Below are positions 1 through 7,940 of a stretch of DNA of 64,000 nt, in pieces. The notes under the pieces were generated by a model. The model was not told the origin of the DNA, made no database searches, and saw only the letters and a list, made by a program, of their open reading frames with translations. The DNA comes from Clostridia bacterium (GTDB taxonomy: Bacteria > Bacillota > Clostridia > Christensenellales > Aristaeellaceae). The stretch is taken from assembly GCA_030529995.1 (NCBI GenBank), contig JAUMVT010000002.1, positions 33,515 to 97,514 on the forward strand, in the 5' to 3' direction. Numbering within the stretch: position 1 is the stretch's first letter; every line of letters begins with the position of its first letter. The position numbers and the translations under genes were made by a program.

Positions 1-927
1 TATGACCTTTGGCACGATGAGGAGCGGAAGCGGCTGCTGCTCCGCTACCTGAGGTATGCGCTGATCGCCGCCGCACTGGCTCTGCCTCAGCTGATTTGCT
101 TTACCTTTACCCAGACCTTTCAGGCATCTGATGCGGAGGGCGCAGGGAACACCTTCCTGACCTTCCAGTTCAACTGGGTCAATAATCCCAGCGGCTCTGG
201 CATGCGGGACTTCTACCTGTGGTTCTATGTGAAGAATATCGGGCTGCCGGTGCTGGCACTGCTGCTGGCTCTGTTTGAGAAGGATCCTCACAAGCGGCGA
301 ATCTTTGCGGGAGCACTGCCGATTATTCTGGCAGCGGAGCTGATTCGTTTCCAGCCAAACGAGTATGACAACAACAAGCTGCTGTACCTGGCCTGGCTGC
401 TATGCTGCATGATTGTGGCCGACTGGATGGCAGAAATGTGGCGGCGGCTGAAGGGGCTGCGGGCACGGCCGGTGATTGCCGTGTGCAGCGCTGTGGTGAT
501 TTTCCTCTCCGCAACCCTGACCTTGTGGCGGGAGTGCGTCAGCGACTATCAGGCGTTTTCCGCCGATGCGGTGGAGGCCGGCGAATATATTCGGGATCAT
601 ACGGAGGAGCACTGCACCGTGCTCACCGGCACCCAGCACTTAAATCCCGTGTGCGCCATTGCCGGGCGGAATGTGCCCTGCGGCGGCGGCACCCTGTGGC
701 TGTACTGGCACGGATTTAATGTGTATGACCGGCAAAGCGACATCGCCCTTTTCTACATGGACCCCAGCAACAACACGGACATCCTGACCAAGTATGACGT
801 GGATTACATCTATGTCAGCAGCTATGAGCGCAGCAGCTACGACGTGGATGAGGATGCGCTGAATGCCATGTATGACGTGGTGTTCAGCAATAACGAAGCG
901 ACCATATGGAAAGTACCGGAGGGCTAA
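1..927 (+). CDS. C-terminal part of a polytopic membrane protein (GT-C/YYY-type, partial)
   Basis: The frame is open from base 1, so the gene begins upstream of the window; 308 residues are visible. Hydrophobic segments lie at about visible residues 20-38, 80-94, 99-117, 127-147 and 158-179. A soluble C-terminal domain of about 120 residues follows. It ends with a repeated Tyr/Asp pattern (DVDYIYVSSYERSSY) and a final IWKV strand. This layout, with many membrane spans and then a periplasmic alpha/beta tail carrying a 'vdYiyVg..Er' motif, is typical of GT-C glycosyltransferase-like and DUF2298/YYY membrane proteins. The family is inferred from the tail only. A lipid-linked sugar transfer role is possible but cannot be judged without the N-terminal acidic motif. 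Confidence 0.6.
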   Translation, partial: YDLWHDEERKRLLLRYLRYALIAAALALPQLICFTFTQTFQASDAEGAGNTFLTFQFNWVNNPSGSGMRDFYLWFYVKNIGLPVLALLLALFEKDPHKRRIFAGALPIILAAELIRFQPNEYDNNKLLYLAWLLCCMIVADWMAEMWRRLKGLRARPVIAVCSAVVIFLSATLTLWRECVSDYQAFSADAVEAGEYIRDHTEEHCTVLTGTQHLNPVCAIAGRNVPCGGGTLWLYWHGFNVYDRQSDIALFYMDPSNNTDILTKYDVDYIYVSSYERSSYDVDEDALNAMYDVVFSNNEATIWKVPEG

Positions 928-928
928 G

Positions 929-1147
929 GTGGAGCGTCTCTTTGTGTATTCCATGGAACATGACCGAATGATTCGCCTGATCTGGCAGGAAGAAGACGGA
1001 AAGCTGTGTCAGGCGAATGTGAAGGTGCTTGCCTGGGATGGCAGGCAGGTGACCGTTGCGGCTCAGCGGCCGAAAAGAACCCTGACCCTTTCGGCGGAGC
1101 AGATTCTTTCCTCTGATTTTCGTAAGGGTGACGAGGGAGAAGGATAA
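929..1147 (+). CDS. small hypothetical protein (72 aa)
   Basis: I chose the GTG start at 929 because GGAGGG (918-923) lies five bases upstream, inside the last codons of the preceding gene, whose stop ends at 927. The protein is hydrophilic, with a beta-strand pattern (LFVYSMEHDRMIRLIW, then AWDGRQVTVAAQ) like a small beta-barrel or PepSY/WYL-like fold. It has no cysteines, membrane span or recognisable motif. Spacing implies translational coupling to the upstream membrane protein. The function is unknown. Confidence 0.6.
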   Translation: MERLFVYSMEHDRMIRLIWQEEDGKLCQANVKVLAWDGRQVTVAAQRPKRTLTLSAEQILSSDFRKGDEGEG

Positions 1148-1187
1148 TCGAACATTTCCCGACAGAAGGGACGGAGCGTGGCAAAGT

Positions 1188-2771
1188 ATGGAGGAACAGA
1201 AAATTTACAGCGAAGCAACCCATGTGTGCCTGAGTGACACATCCCCCTTCATTCAGCCCTGGGTGAAGGACTGCCTCGGGCAGAGGCGGCCGCCCCTGTC
1301 CAAGGAGGCCATGCGTATGAGCGTCGAATTGGCTGCCGATACGTATGACATGGATATTGAACTGTGGCTAAAGGCTGGGTGGCGGGATGTGACCATTCAG
1401 GTGGACGGGGAGTTGACCCACGGTGTGGATGCCCCTGAAGGAGCACTGGGACGGCTGACCACCGCATGGAAGCTGAACCGGATTCGTGCCAAGATGCAGC
1501 AGCACAGCCCCTTGGGGCAGGTGGTAGGCGCACTGCGGCAGATTGAAAAAAGCGATACAGGCAAGGCACTGGTGATGTGTCACCCCACCGAGGATGGCCG
1601 ATACATCGTGGCCATCAGCTTTATGGGTACCGGCGCCAGGCTGTACGACTGGTTTTCCAATTTCCGCATGGCCAGCGAGGATGGTATGCATCAGGGCTTC
1701 CTCCAGCTGACCCGGCAGTTTGAGAACAACGAGAAGGAGATTTCCTTTCCTCAAACGGCCAAGGAATTGGGATTAAAAGATCTGACCTTGTCCCAGATTC
1801 TGCAGGAGGCAGGCAGCGAAAACAGCCGCTTTATCCTCTGGCTGGTGGGACACAGCCAGGGGGCTGCCATTATGCAGCTGTATTGTCATCGGAAAATGAC
1901 GAACGAAGGCGTCTTGCCTGCCAACATGGTGGGATACGGCTTCGCACCGCCTTCCGTGGCGGTGGGGAATGCTGTGCCGGATCCGGCGGCCTATCCCCTG
2001 TACCATGTGGTGAACACGGATGACATGGTGCCTCGCATGGGCTCCGAGATTCATTTTGGTGTGCTGCTGTTTTACTACGCCGGGGAAGAAATTCGCCGGC
2101 AGTGCTATTCCTGGCCGCGGGATGAGGCCAGCGTACGCAATCGTATGGCGGTACGTCCGGTGCTGACCAACATTACCGGCACTAAAGGCTGCCTGGAGAC
2201 CAGTATTGCCTATTTCCGGGCACTGTCCAAGCTGCCTGCGGAGGATGTGCTGACCACCTTGAGCGGCATTGCGGAAAAGCATCCCACCATGCAAAAGGCA
2301 CTGGCGGCGGCAGACAACCGAATGGATGCGGTGCTCCGCTTTGTGTGCCGTCACCTGGCGGCGGCCTGCCTCTCCATTACCGGCAGTGCCATTGATGAAG
2401 AGGTGGTCACTTCTCTGGAGGAGAAAATCAGTACACAGATCACGGCCTTGGGCTTGAAGCCCTTCAACACGGCCTTGATGGAGCTGATGAATTTTCCCCA
2501 CGCCTGCGTGTGCCGGGATGGGGCTCTGATGGGGGCGTATCCCTACATCACCTTCTTTGGGGCGGATACCCTGCGCCCCATGGTGTGGCGAGCCGGACGG
2601 CCGCCCAAGCTGGTGAATGTGTATGACATCAGTGCCTGGCAGCAGCGGCCGGTGATCAACCGGCACCGTGCCGTGCAGGAAAGGCAGAGCCGCAGTACTC
2701 GCCGGTACACTCAGCAGCGGAGAGCGGGGAATCCTTTGCCCCAAGAGAAAAACTGCGCTGCGGTTCAGTAA
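1188..2771 (+). CDS. lipase-like alpha/beta hydrolase (class 3 lipase type)
   Basis: Protein of 527 residues. The nucleophile elbow GHSQG carries Ser223, preceded by the hydrophobic strand FILWLV. Downstream, GYGFAPPSVAVG and the VNTDDMVPRMG stretch match the catalytic Asp region of class 3 lipases (Lipase_3 fold), with a His expected close behind (IHFG). A second half of about 200 residues has no recognisable domain. No signal peptide is visible, so the protein is probably cytoplasmic. The ATG at 1188 is preferred over an upstream GTG at 1128 because GGAG lies at 1173-1176 and the upstream stretch overlaps the previous gene. The substrate is unknown; the lipase name rests on the GxSxG context only. 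Confidence 0.7.
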   Translation: MEEQKIYSEATHVCLSDTSPFIQPWVKDCLGQRRPPLSKEAMRMSVELAADTYDMDIELWLKAGWRDVTIQVDGELTHGVDAPEGALGRLTTAWKLNRIRAKMQQHSPLGQVVGALRQIEKSDTGKALVMCHPTEDGRYIVAISFMGTGARLYDWFSNFRMASEDGMHQGFLQLTRQFENNEKEISFPQTAKELGLKDLTLSQILQEAGSENSRFILWLVGHSQGAAIMQLYCHRKMTNEGVLPANMVGYGFAPPSVAVGNAVPDPAAYPLYHVVNTDDMVPRMGSEIHFGVLLFYYAGEEIRRQCYSWPRDEASVRNRMAVRPVLTNITGTKGCLETSIAYFRALSKLPAEDVLTTLSGIAEKHPTMQKALAAADNRMDAVLRFVCRHLAAACLSITGSAIDEEVVTSLEEKISTQITALGLKPFNTALMELMNFPHACVCRDGALMGAYPYITFFGADTLRPMVWRAGRPPKLVNVYDISAWQQRPVINRHRAVQERQSRSTRRYTQQRRAGNPLPQEKNCAAVQ

Positions 2772-2783
2772 GGAGGCAAACCC

Positions 2784-3053
2784 ATGTGGAAGATTCTTTT
2801 GATTGGGATGGCGGTCATGAGCCTGCTTGCCTTTATCCTGATGGGCATTGACAAGCGCAGGGCAAAGCGGCATCAGTGGCGCATTCCGGAGAAGACCCTG
2901 CTGCTGACGGCGGCTTGCCTTGGCGGCATCGGCGGTACGCTGGGCATGTTCTGCTTTCATCATAAGACAAAGCACTGGTATTTCCGCTACGGTCTGCCGG
3001 CCATGATGCTGGTGCAGCTTGTCTTGCTGCTGTGGGCAGGGCATGTAATCTGA
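2784..3053 (+). CDS. DUF1294 family membrane protein
   Basis: 89 residues. The family signature is clear: MGIDKRRAKRHQWRIPE near residues 21-37, then GGIGGTLGM and FHHKTKHWYF. Three hydrophobic segments fill the rest (about 3-20, 40-56 and 70-87). The ribosome binding site AAGGAGG (2770-2776) overlaps the stop codon of the lipase-like gene, so the two are probably cotranscribed. DUF1294 proteins are small integral membrane proteins with no established function; in other genomes the domain is sometimes fused to cold-shock domains. Length is normal for the family. Confidence 0.85.
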   Translation: MWKILLIGMAVMSLLAFILMGIDKRRAKRHQWRIPEKTLLLTAACLGGIGGTLGMFCFHHKTKHWYFRYGLPAMMLVQLVLLLWAGHVI

Positions 3054-3065
3054 GGGAGTAGCGAT

Positions 3066-4385
3066 ATGATGGATCTTTTTCAAATGGCGAACGAGTCCTC
3101 TGCTCCTTTGGCGGATCGGATGCGTCCGCGAACCTTGGACGAGTTTATCGGTCAGCGGCACCTGGTGGGGGAGGGGCGGCTTCTTCGCCGTGCCATTGAA
3201 GCGGATCGATTGACCTCCTCGATTTTCTTCGGCCCTCCCGGCTGCGGAAAAACCACCCTGGCTTCCATTATCGCTCATGCGACCCAGGCTGCCTTTGTGC
3301 AGCTGAACGCCGTGACCAGCGGCGTGGCGGATGTGCGGGAGGTGCTCAAGGCGGCAGAGGAGCGCCAGCGCCTGTATGGGCAGTCCACCTATCTGCTGCT
3401 GGACGAGTGCCACCGGTGGAACAAGGCGCAAAGCGATAGCATCCTGCCGGCCATTGAGCGGGGCACCATTCGCTTTATCGGCTCCACAACGGAGAATCCC
3501 ATGATCGCCATGACGCCGGCCATTGTCAGCCGGTGCCGGGTGTTTCAGTTCTTTCCCTTAAGCGAGGCAGATGTGATCACCGCCATGAATAACGCCCTGA
3601 AGGACAAGGAACGGGGCTATGGCGCTTTGCAGGTCGTTGCTGATGAGGCGGCACTGAAACACATTGCCCACATTGCGGATGGGGATGTTCGCTCTGCCTT
3701 GGGTGCTGTTGAGCTGGCTGTGCTGACCACCCCGGCGGATGGGGATGGGGTCATTCGCATTACCATGGCAGTGGCGGAAGAAAGCATTCAGAAGCCCATG
3801 CTCCGCTGTGATGAAAGCCTGTATTACGATATGCTCAGCGCATTCTGCAAGTCCCTTCGGGGGTCGGACAGCGATGCGGCACTGGCCTGGTTTGCCCGGC
3901 TGATTTACGCCGGGGTGGATCCGAGGCTGATTGTCAGGCGGATCATTGCCCATGCCAGCGAGGACGTGGGTTTGGCTAATCCGGTGGCCATGCTTCAGGC
4001 AGCAGCGGCCGCACAGGATCTGGAAACAGTCGGCATGCCGGAGGCACGGCTGCCCATTGCCCAGGCGATTATTGCGGTGTGTGAAAGCCCGAAGTCCAAT
4101 GCGGTAAGCGCAGCCGTGGATGCCGCCATGGCGGATGCGGAAAAGGGAGGCTTCGGCCCTGTGCCCGTACACCTGCGGGATACCCATTACAAGGGTTCGG
4201 AGCGGCTTGGCTCGGGAAAGGGGTATTTGTATCCTCATGATTTTCCCGGTCACTGGGTGCAGCAGGAGTACATGCCCCCGGAGGTAAAGGGAAAGCAATA
4301 CTACCATCCGTCGGACATGGGGCATGAAGCACCGATCCTTCGCAATCACCAAGCCCGGGCGCAGATGAAGAACAGGAAGGGATAA
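3066..4385 (+). CDS. rarA: replication-associated recombination protein A (RarA/MgsA AAA+ ATPase)
   Basis: 439 residues with a full clamp-loader-type AAA+ core: N-terminal PLADRMRPRTLDEFIGQ (14-30), Walker A GPPGCGKTT (56-64), Walker B LLLDECHRW (110-118), sensor 1 STTENP (140-145) and arginine finger SRCR (155-158). The C-terminal tetramerisation part includes the RIIAHASEDVG segment typical of the family. RarA acts at stalled replication forks, interacting with SSB and DNA ends. A two-ATG start is present (3066 and 3069) behind GGGAG; 3066 is used here. It follows the DUF1294 gene by 12 bases and is the last gene of the run, ending at a strong hairpin terminator. Confidence 0.95.
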   Translation: MMDLFQMANESSAPLADRMRPRTLDEFIGQRHLVGEGRLLRRAIEADRLTSSIFFGPPGCGKTTLASIIAHATQAAFVQLNAVTSGVADVREVLKAAEERQRLYGQSTYLLLDECHRWNKAQSDSILPAIERGTIRFIGSTTENPMIAMTPAIVSRCRVFQFFPLSEADVITAMNNALKDKERGYGALQVVADEAALKHIAHIADGDVRSALGAVELAVLTTPADGDGVIRITMAVAEESIQKPMLRCDESLYYDMLSAFCKSLRGSDSDAALAWFARLIYAGVDPRLIVRRIIAHASEDVGLANPVAMLQAAAAAQDLETVGMPEARLPIAQAIIAVCESPKSNAVSAAVDAAMADAEKGGFGPVPVHLRDTHYKGSERLGSGKGYLYPHDFPGHWVQQEYMPPEVKGKQYYHPSDMGHEAPILRNHQARAQMKNRKG

Positions 4386-4402
4386 AGGGCTCATCGGAGC
4401 AG

Positions 4403-4469
4403 AAAACGAGCATATGAAAAAGCGAAGCTTTCGGCCGCCTCACAGCGGTAAAAAGCTTCGCTCGTTTTT
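4403..4469. terminator. bidirectional rho-independent terminator between rarA and the GGGtGRT gene
   Basis: GCGAAGCTTT (4422-4431) pairs with AAAGCTTCGC (4452-4461) and is followed by CTCGTTTTTA. On the other side, AAAACGAG at 4403-4410 supplies the U-tract for the opposite strand and can also extend the stem. Two convergent genes end on either side (4385 and 4482). Confidence 0.85.
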
Positions 4470-4481
4470 ATATGGCAGAGA

Positions 4482-5504
4482 TTAAGCGTTCTTCTGAGCT
4501 TCTTCCACGGCCACGGCTACAGCTACGGTAGCACCAACCATGGGGTTGTTGCCCATGCCGATGAGACCCATCATTTCCACGTGGGCAGGCACGGAAGAAG
4601 AACCGGCGAACTGAGCGTCGGAGTGCATACGACCCATGGTGTCTGTCATGCCGTAGCTGGCAGGGCCGGCAGCCATGTTGTCGGGATGCAGGGTACGGCC
4701 GGTGCCGCCGCCGGAAGCAACGGAGAAGTACTGCTTGCCTGCTTCCCAGCATTCCTTCTTGTAGGTGCCGGCAACAGGATGCTGGAAACGAGTGGGGTTG
4801 GTGGAGTTGCCGGTGATGGACACATCCACGCCTTCATGCCACATGATGGCAACGCCCTCACGAACGTCATCAGCGCCGTAGCAGCGAACCTTGGAGCGCT
4901 CGCCGTCGGAGTACTTGGTTTCCTTCACAACGGTCAGCGCATGATCTTCCTTCACGTCGGCAGACAGGTAGTCATACTTGGTCTGCACATAGGTGAAGCC
5001 GTTGATGCGGCTGATGATCATGGCAGCGTCCTTACCCAAGCCGTTCAGGATCACGCGCAGGGGGTTCTTACGCACCTTGTTGGCGTTGCGGGCAATGCCG
5101 ATGGCGCCTTCAGCGGCAGCGAAAGATTCGTGACCGGCCAGGAAAGCGAAGCACTCGGTCTTCTCATCCAGCAGCATAGCACCCAGGTTGCCGTGACCCA
5201 GACCAACCTGACGCTGGTCAGCAACGGAACCGGGGATGCAGAAAGCCTGCAGACCCTCGCCAACGCACTTGGCAGCCTCGGCGGCGGTCTTCACGCCCTT
5301 CTTCAGGGCAATGGCAGCACCGAGTTCATAGGCCCACTTGGCGTTCTCAAATGCGATGGGCTGAATGCCTTCCACGATCTTGTAAGCATCTACACCCTTA
5401 GCGTTGTTGAAAGCCTTCAGCTCATCAAAATCCTTGAAGCCATACTTTTCGAGCACGGGCTGGAGCTGAGGCATGCGACGTTCATAACCTTCAAACAGAG
5501 CCAT
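4482..5504 (-). CDS. GGGtGRT family protein
   Basis: 340 residues from the ATG at 5504, chosen because GAGGAGGTG lies just upstream; a longer open frame starting at 5522 lacks a binding site. The naming motif is present: SGGGTGRTLHPDN near residues 275-287. Conserved stretches such as VADQRQVGLGHGN and NSTNPTRFQHPVAGTY are also typical. The family is widespread in anaerobic Firmicutes and other gut bacteria but has no demonstrated biochemical function. It follows the scaffold-like gene at 5523-6224 with an 18-base gap, so the two are one transcription unit. A role in iron-sulfur or cofactor metabolism is only an inference from that partner. Confidence 0.9.
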   Translation of the reverse strand: MALFEGYERRMPQLQPVLEKYGFKDFDELKAFNNAKGVDAYKIVEGIQPIAFENAKWAYELGAAIALKKGVKTAAEAAKCVGEGLQAFCIPGSVADQRQVGLGHGNLGAMLLDEKTECFAFLAGHESFAAAEGAIGIARNANKVRKNPLRVILNGLGKDAAMIISRINGFTYVQTKYDYLSADVKEDHALTVVKETKYSDGERSKVRCYGADDVREGVAIMWHEGVDVSITGNSTNPTRFQHPVAGTYKKECWEAGKQYFSVASGGGTGRTLHPDNMAAGPASYGMTDTMGRMHSDAQFAGSSSVPAHVEMMGLIGMGNNPMVGATVAVAVAVEEAQKNA

Positions 5505-5522
5505 TCTTGCACACCTCCTCAA

Positions 5523-6224
5523 TTACTGCTTGCGCGGATCGATCCACTTGACCGCGCCGTCTTCAGCCTTAAACCGGCCATAGGTGCCGATGTTCTTCTC
5601 GTAAGCTTCGTTGGGGCTCATGCCCTTCTTGATGGCGTCCATCATCTTGCCCAGGGACAGGAACTGATAGCCGCACACCTGGTCGTCCTTATCCACGGCC
5701 AGCTTCAGCACATAGCCTTCTGCCATTTCCAGATAGCGGGTGCCCTTCAGCTTGGTGCCGTACATGGTACCCACCTGGCTGCGCAGACCCTTGCCCAGGT
5801 CTTCCAGACCTGCACCGATGACCAGACCGTCATCAGAGAAAGCGGACTGGGTACGGCCGTATACGATCTGCAGGAACAGCTCACGCATAGCCGTATTGAT
5901 GGCATCGCACACCAGGTCGGTGTTCAGTGCTTCCAGAATGGTCTTGCCGGGGAGAATTTCGCTGGCCATAGCAGCGGAATGCGTCATGCCGGAGCAGCCG
6001 ATGGTTTCCACCAGAGCTTCTTCGATAACGCCTTTCTTAACATTCAGTGTCAATTTGCAGGCACCTTGCTGGGGCGCGCACCAGCCAATGCCATGGGTCA
6101 AGCCGGAAATGTCGGTGATCTCCTTCGCCTGCACCCACTGACCCTCTTCAGGGATCGGGGCGGGACCATGGTTCGGTCCCTTGGCGATGCAGACCATTTC
6201 TTCAACTTCCTTGGAGTATTGCAT
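5523..6224 (-). CDS. iron-sulfur cluster assembly scaffold-like protein (partner of GGGtGRT)
   Basis: 233 residues. The ETIGCSGMTHSAAMASE stretch at about residues 73-89 resembles the cysteine loop of NifU/IscU scaffolds. The KTILEAL segment after it also fits the family, but the rest of the protein is divergent and longer than IscU. The start at 6224 is preceded by GATAGGAGGA. In many clostridia this gene sits directly before a GGGtGRT gene, as here. The activity of the pair is unproven; binding or transfer of an Fe-S or similar cofactor is the family-based guess. Confidence 0.8.
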   Translation of the reverse strand: MQYSKEVEEMVCIAKGPNHGPAPIPEEGQWVQAKEITDISGLTHGIGWCAPQQGACKLTLNVKKGVIEEALVETIGCSGMTHSAAMASEILPGKTILEALNTDLVCDAINTAMRELFLQIVYGRTQSAFSDDGLVIGAGLEDLGKGLRSQVGTMYGTKLKGTRYLEMAEGYVLKLAVDKDDQVCGYQFLSLGKMMDAIKKGMSPNEAYEKNIGTYGRFKAEDGAVKWIDPRKQ

Positions 6225-6285
6225 CGTTTGGTTCCTCCTATCTGTGGATCGTCATGCCATGATGTTCCCATGCATGATCGCCTTT

Positions 6286-6294
6286 AGTATACCA
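6286..6294 (-). promoter_or_regulatory. extended -10 promoter of the scaffold/GGGtGRT operon
   Basis: On the minus strand, TGGTATACT (6294 to 6286) gives an extended -10 element (TGn plus TATACT) about 60 bases upstream of the ATG at 6224. The -35 region is weak (TATTCA-like), as is usual for extended -10 promoters. Confidence 0.6.
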
Positions 6295-6344
6295 TAATTT
6301 GAACGAGTTGAATAGATATTTTTTGGTTCCGGTTCACTTTCAGC

Positions 6345-6560
6345 TTATTTTTCCTCATCTTTCGGCCGCTTCCGGCGGTACTTCCGGTTTTCCGGATTTT
6401 TGTAGAAAAGATAGATGTACAGTACGCTGAGCAGCAGAGCGAGGACGATCATCACTTCACGAAGCACCATGGGCAGCAAATCCACCAAGGCAAGCACCAG
6501 CGTGACAATGGCACCCACACCGGCGAGGATGAGTTTCGTATCGGGAGAAAGTTTCTTCAT
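6345..6560 (-). CDS. small membrane protein (71 aa), unknown
   Basis: The ATG at 6560 is used because the upstream codons belong to the acetyltransferase frame and GAGG/AAGGAG lie just upstream. The product has two hydrophobic segments (about residues 9-28 and 31-52), then a very basic tail (KNPENRKYRRKRPKDEEK). This gives a predicted hairpin with both ends inside the cell. The gene begins 10 bases after the GNAT stop, so it is the last cistron of that operon. No family is recognised. Confidence 0.65.
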   Translation of the reverse strand: MKKLSPDTKLILAGVGAIVTLVLALVDLLPMVLREVMIVLALLLSVLYIYLFYKNPENRKYRRKRPKDEEK

Positions 6561-6570
6561 GCTCCTTACC

Positions 6571-7062
6571 TCACACCAGCATTTCGTATTCCACCGTGTC
6601 CAGGTACTGGCCGAACTTGATGCCCACCTTGTGCAGCGTGCCCACGTAGGTGAAGCCGAACTGCTCATGCAGGGCAATGCTTGCGGTGTTGCACCCGGTG
6701 ACGACGGAAACTACATTGTGAATATCGGGATCAGCCTTGGCGATGGCCAGCAGTTCCTTGATCAGCGCACTGGCGACCCCATGGCGGCGGAACGCTTCGC
6801 TTACGTATACAGACAGTTCCACCGTGCCGTTGTAGGCCGTCCGGGGACGATAGGTGGACAGGCTGGCATAGCCGGCCACCTGACCGTCGATTTCTGCCGT
6901 CAGCAGAGGATGATGGTCACGATTGTGGGCATCAAACCAAGCTTTCCGCTCTTCCATGGACTTAGCCTCGGTATCGAAGGTGGCCAGGCCGTGAAGCACC
7001 TCGTGATTATAAATCTCACGGCAGGCGGGAATATCTTTTTCTTCCGTAACACGAATGATCAT
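6571..7062 (-). CDS. GNAT family N-acetyltransferase (phosphinothricin acetyltransferase-like)
   Basis: 163 residues from the ATG at 7062. AGAAAGGA lies about eight bases upstream of this codon; the ATG three codons earlier sits directly on that site. The N-terminus (IIRVTEEKDIPACREIYNHE), the ATFDTEAKSMEER segment and the acetyl-CoA loop FRRHGVASALIKELL follow the Pat/Bar and methionine-sulfone acetyltransferase subfamily. The C-terminal FGFTYVGTLHKVGIKFGQYLDTVEYE is also characteristic. The acceptor is probably the amine of an amino-acid analogue. The start lies 29 bases after the end of the HD phosphohydrolase, in the same operon. Confidence 0.85.
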   Translation of the reverse strand: MIIRVTEEKDIPACREIYNHEVLHGLATFDTEAKSMEERKAWFDAHNRDHHPLLTAEIDGQVAGYASLSTYRPRTAYNGTVELSVYVSEAFRRHGVASALIKELLAIAKADPDIHNVVSVVTGCNTASIALHEQFGFTYVGTLHKVGIKFGQYLDTVEYEMLV

Positions 7063-7091
7063 GAAATTCATCCTTTCTGTAACAGGTGTGT

Positions 7092-7735
7092 TCAGCTTTG
7101 GCCATCCCATTCAGCCAGAAACTCTTCCGCAAAGCCGCGGAGATAGGCATCCCGCTTTTCCGCCATGCGCCGTGCTGTGTCGGTATTCATCAGATCCTTG
7201 AGGAGGAAAAGCTTCTCATAGAAATGATTAGGCTGCTTCCCCGGTTGCTGCGGTAGGCGGCTTCATCCATATGCAGCTGAGGCGGAAGCTCCGGGTTATA
7301 CAGGGCTCGGTGATGGCTGCCTCCGTAGGCGAAGGTTCGGGCAATGCCGATGGCGCCAAGGGCATCCAGCCGGTCGGCGTCTTGCAGCACCTTGCCTTCC
7401 AAGGCAGCAGGCGTTTGGGTATCCGTTCCCTTGAAGGATACGGTGGCAATGGCGGCAATAACCTGCTCGATGGTAGCTTCATCCACATGGGCACGAGCCA
7501 TGATGTCCCGGGCATTTTGGTAATTCCGGGTGGAAAAGAGCTTCGGGTCATCGGCGTCATGGAGCAGGGCACCCAGACGCACAACGAAGACATTGCAGCC
7601 TTTCGCCTGCCCGATGACGGCGGCAGTACGTTCCACACGGATGGTGTGCCACACATCATGACCGGAATAATCATCTGCGAAGAGACGGCGTATTTCGTCT
7701 CTCACATGGTCAAGAATTTGCTCCTGTTCCTCCAT
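7092..7735 (-). pseudogene. HD-domain phosphohydrolase, apparent single-base frameshift
   Basis: The reading frame from the ATG at 7735 (binding site GAAAGGAG) carries a good HD domain: GHDVWHT at residues 25-31, LLHDADD at 58-63 and QDADRLDALGAIG at 118-130. Near 7229-7240 the frame runs into SLIISMRSFSSSRI and stops at 7190. The +1/-2 frame from the same point reads NHFYEKLFLLKDLMNTDTAR, continues through MAEKRDAYLRGF, and ends at 7092. That is the expected C-terminus of this family. Total length (644 bases) is one short of a whole number of codons. Either a real 1-base deletion or a sequencing error inactivates the gene. The N-terminal part, with all metal ligands, is still translated. Confidence 0.75.
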
Positions 7736-7940
7736 GCATACGCTCCTTTCAGGCGGAATAACGGCTTTCATTATAAAGGCGTGCAAAAGAAAAAACAAGG
7801 GAAAGGACAACAAAAAAACGAGGGACGGGAACAAGAAAAAGGTACAAGCCGTTTTGCTGTTCGGCAGGAATTGACCATGCGCCTGTAGAATACGTGAAAG
7901 CTACTGTTTTTTCAGTAAGCTTATTGGAGTGAAAAGTTGG

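Noticed and set aside
1773-3431. Long open frame on the minus strand opposite the lipase-like gene and rarA
   Set aside because: It lacks a ribosome binding site, crosses several real genes and encodes a His/Gln-rich low-information sequence; it is a by-product of GC-rich wobble positions.
4581-6287. 568-codon open frame on the plus strand opposite the GGGtGRT operon
   Set aside because: The opposite strand carries two well-conserved proteins with binding sites; this frame has no family motif.
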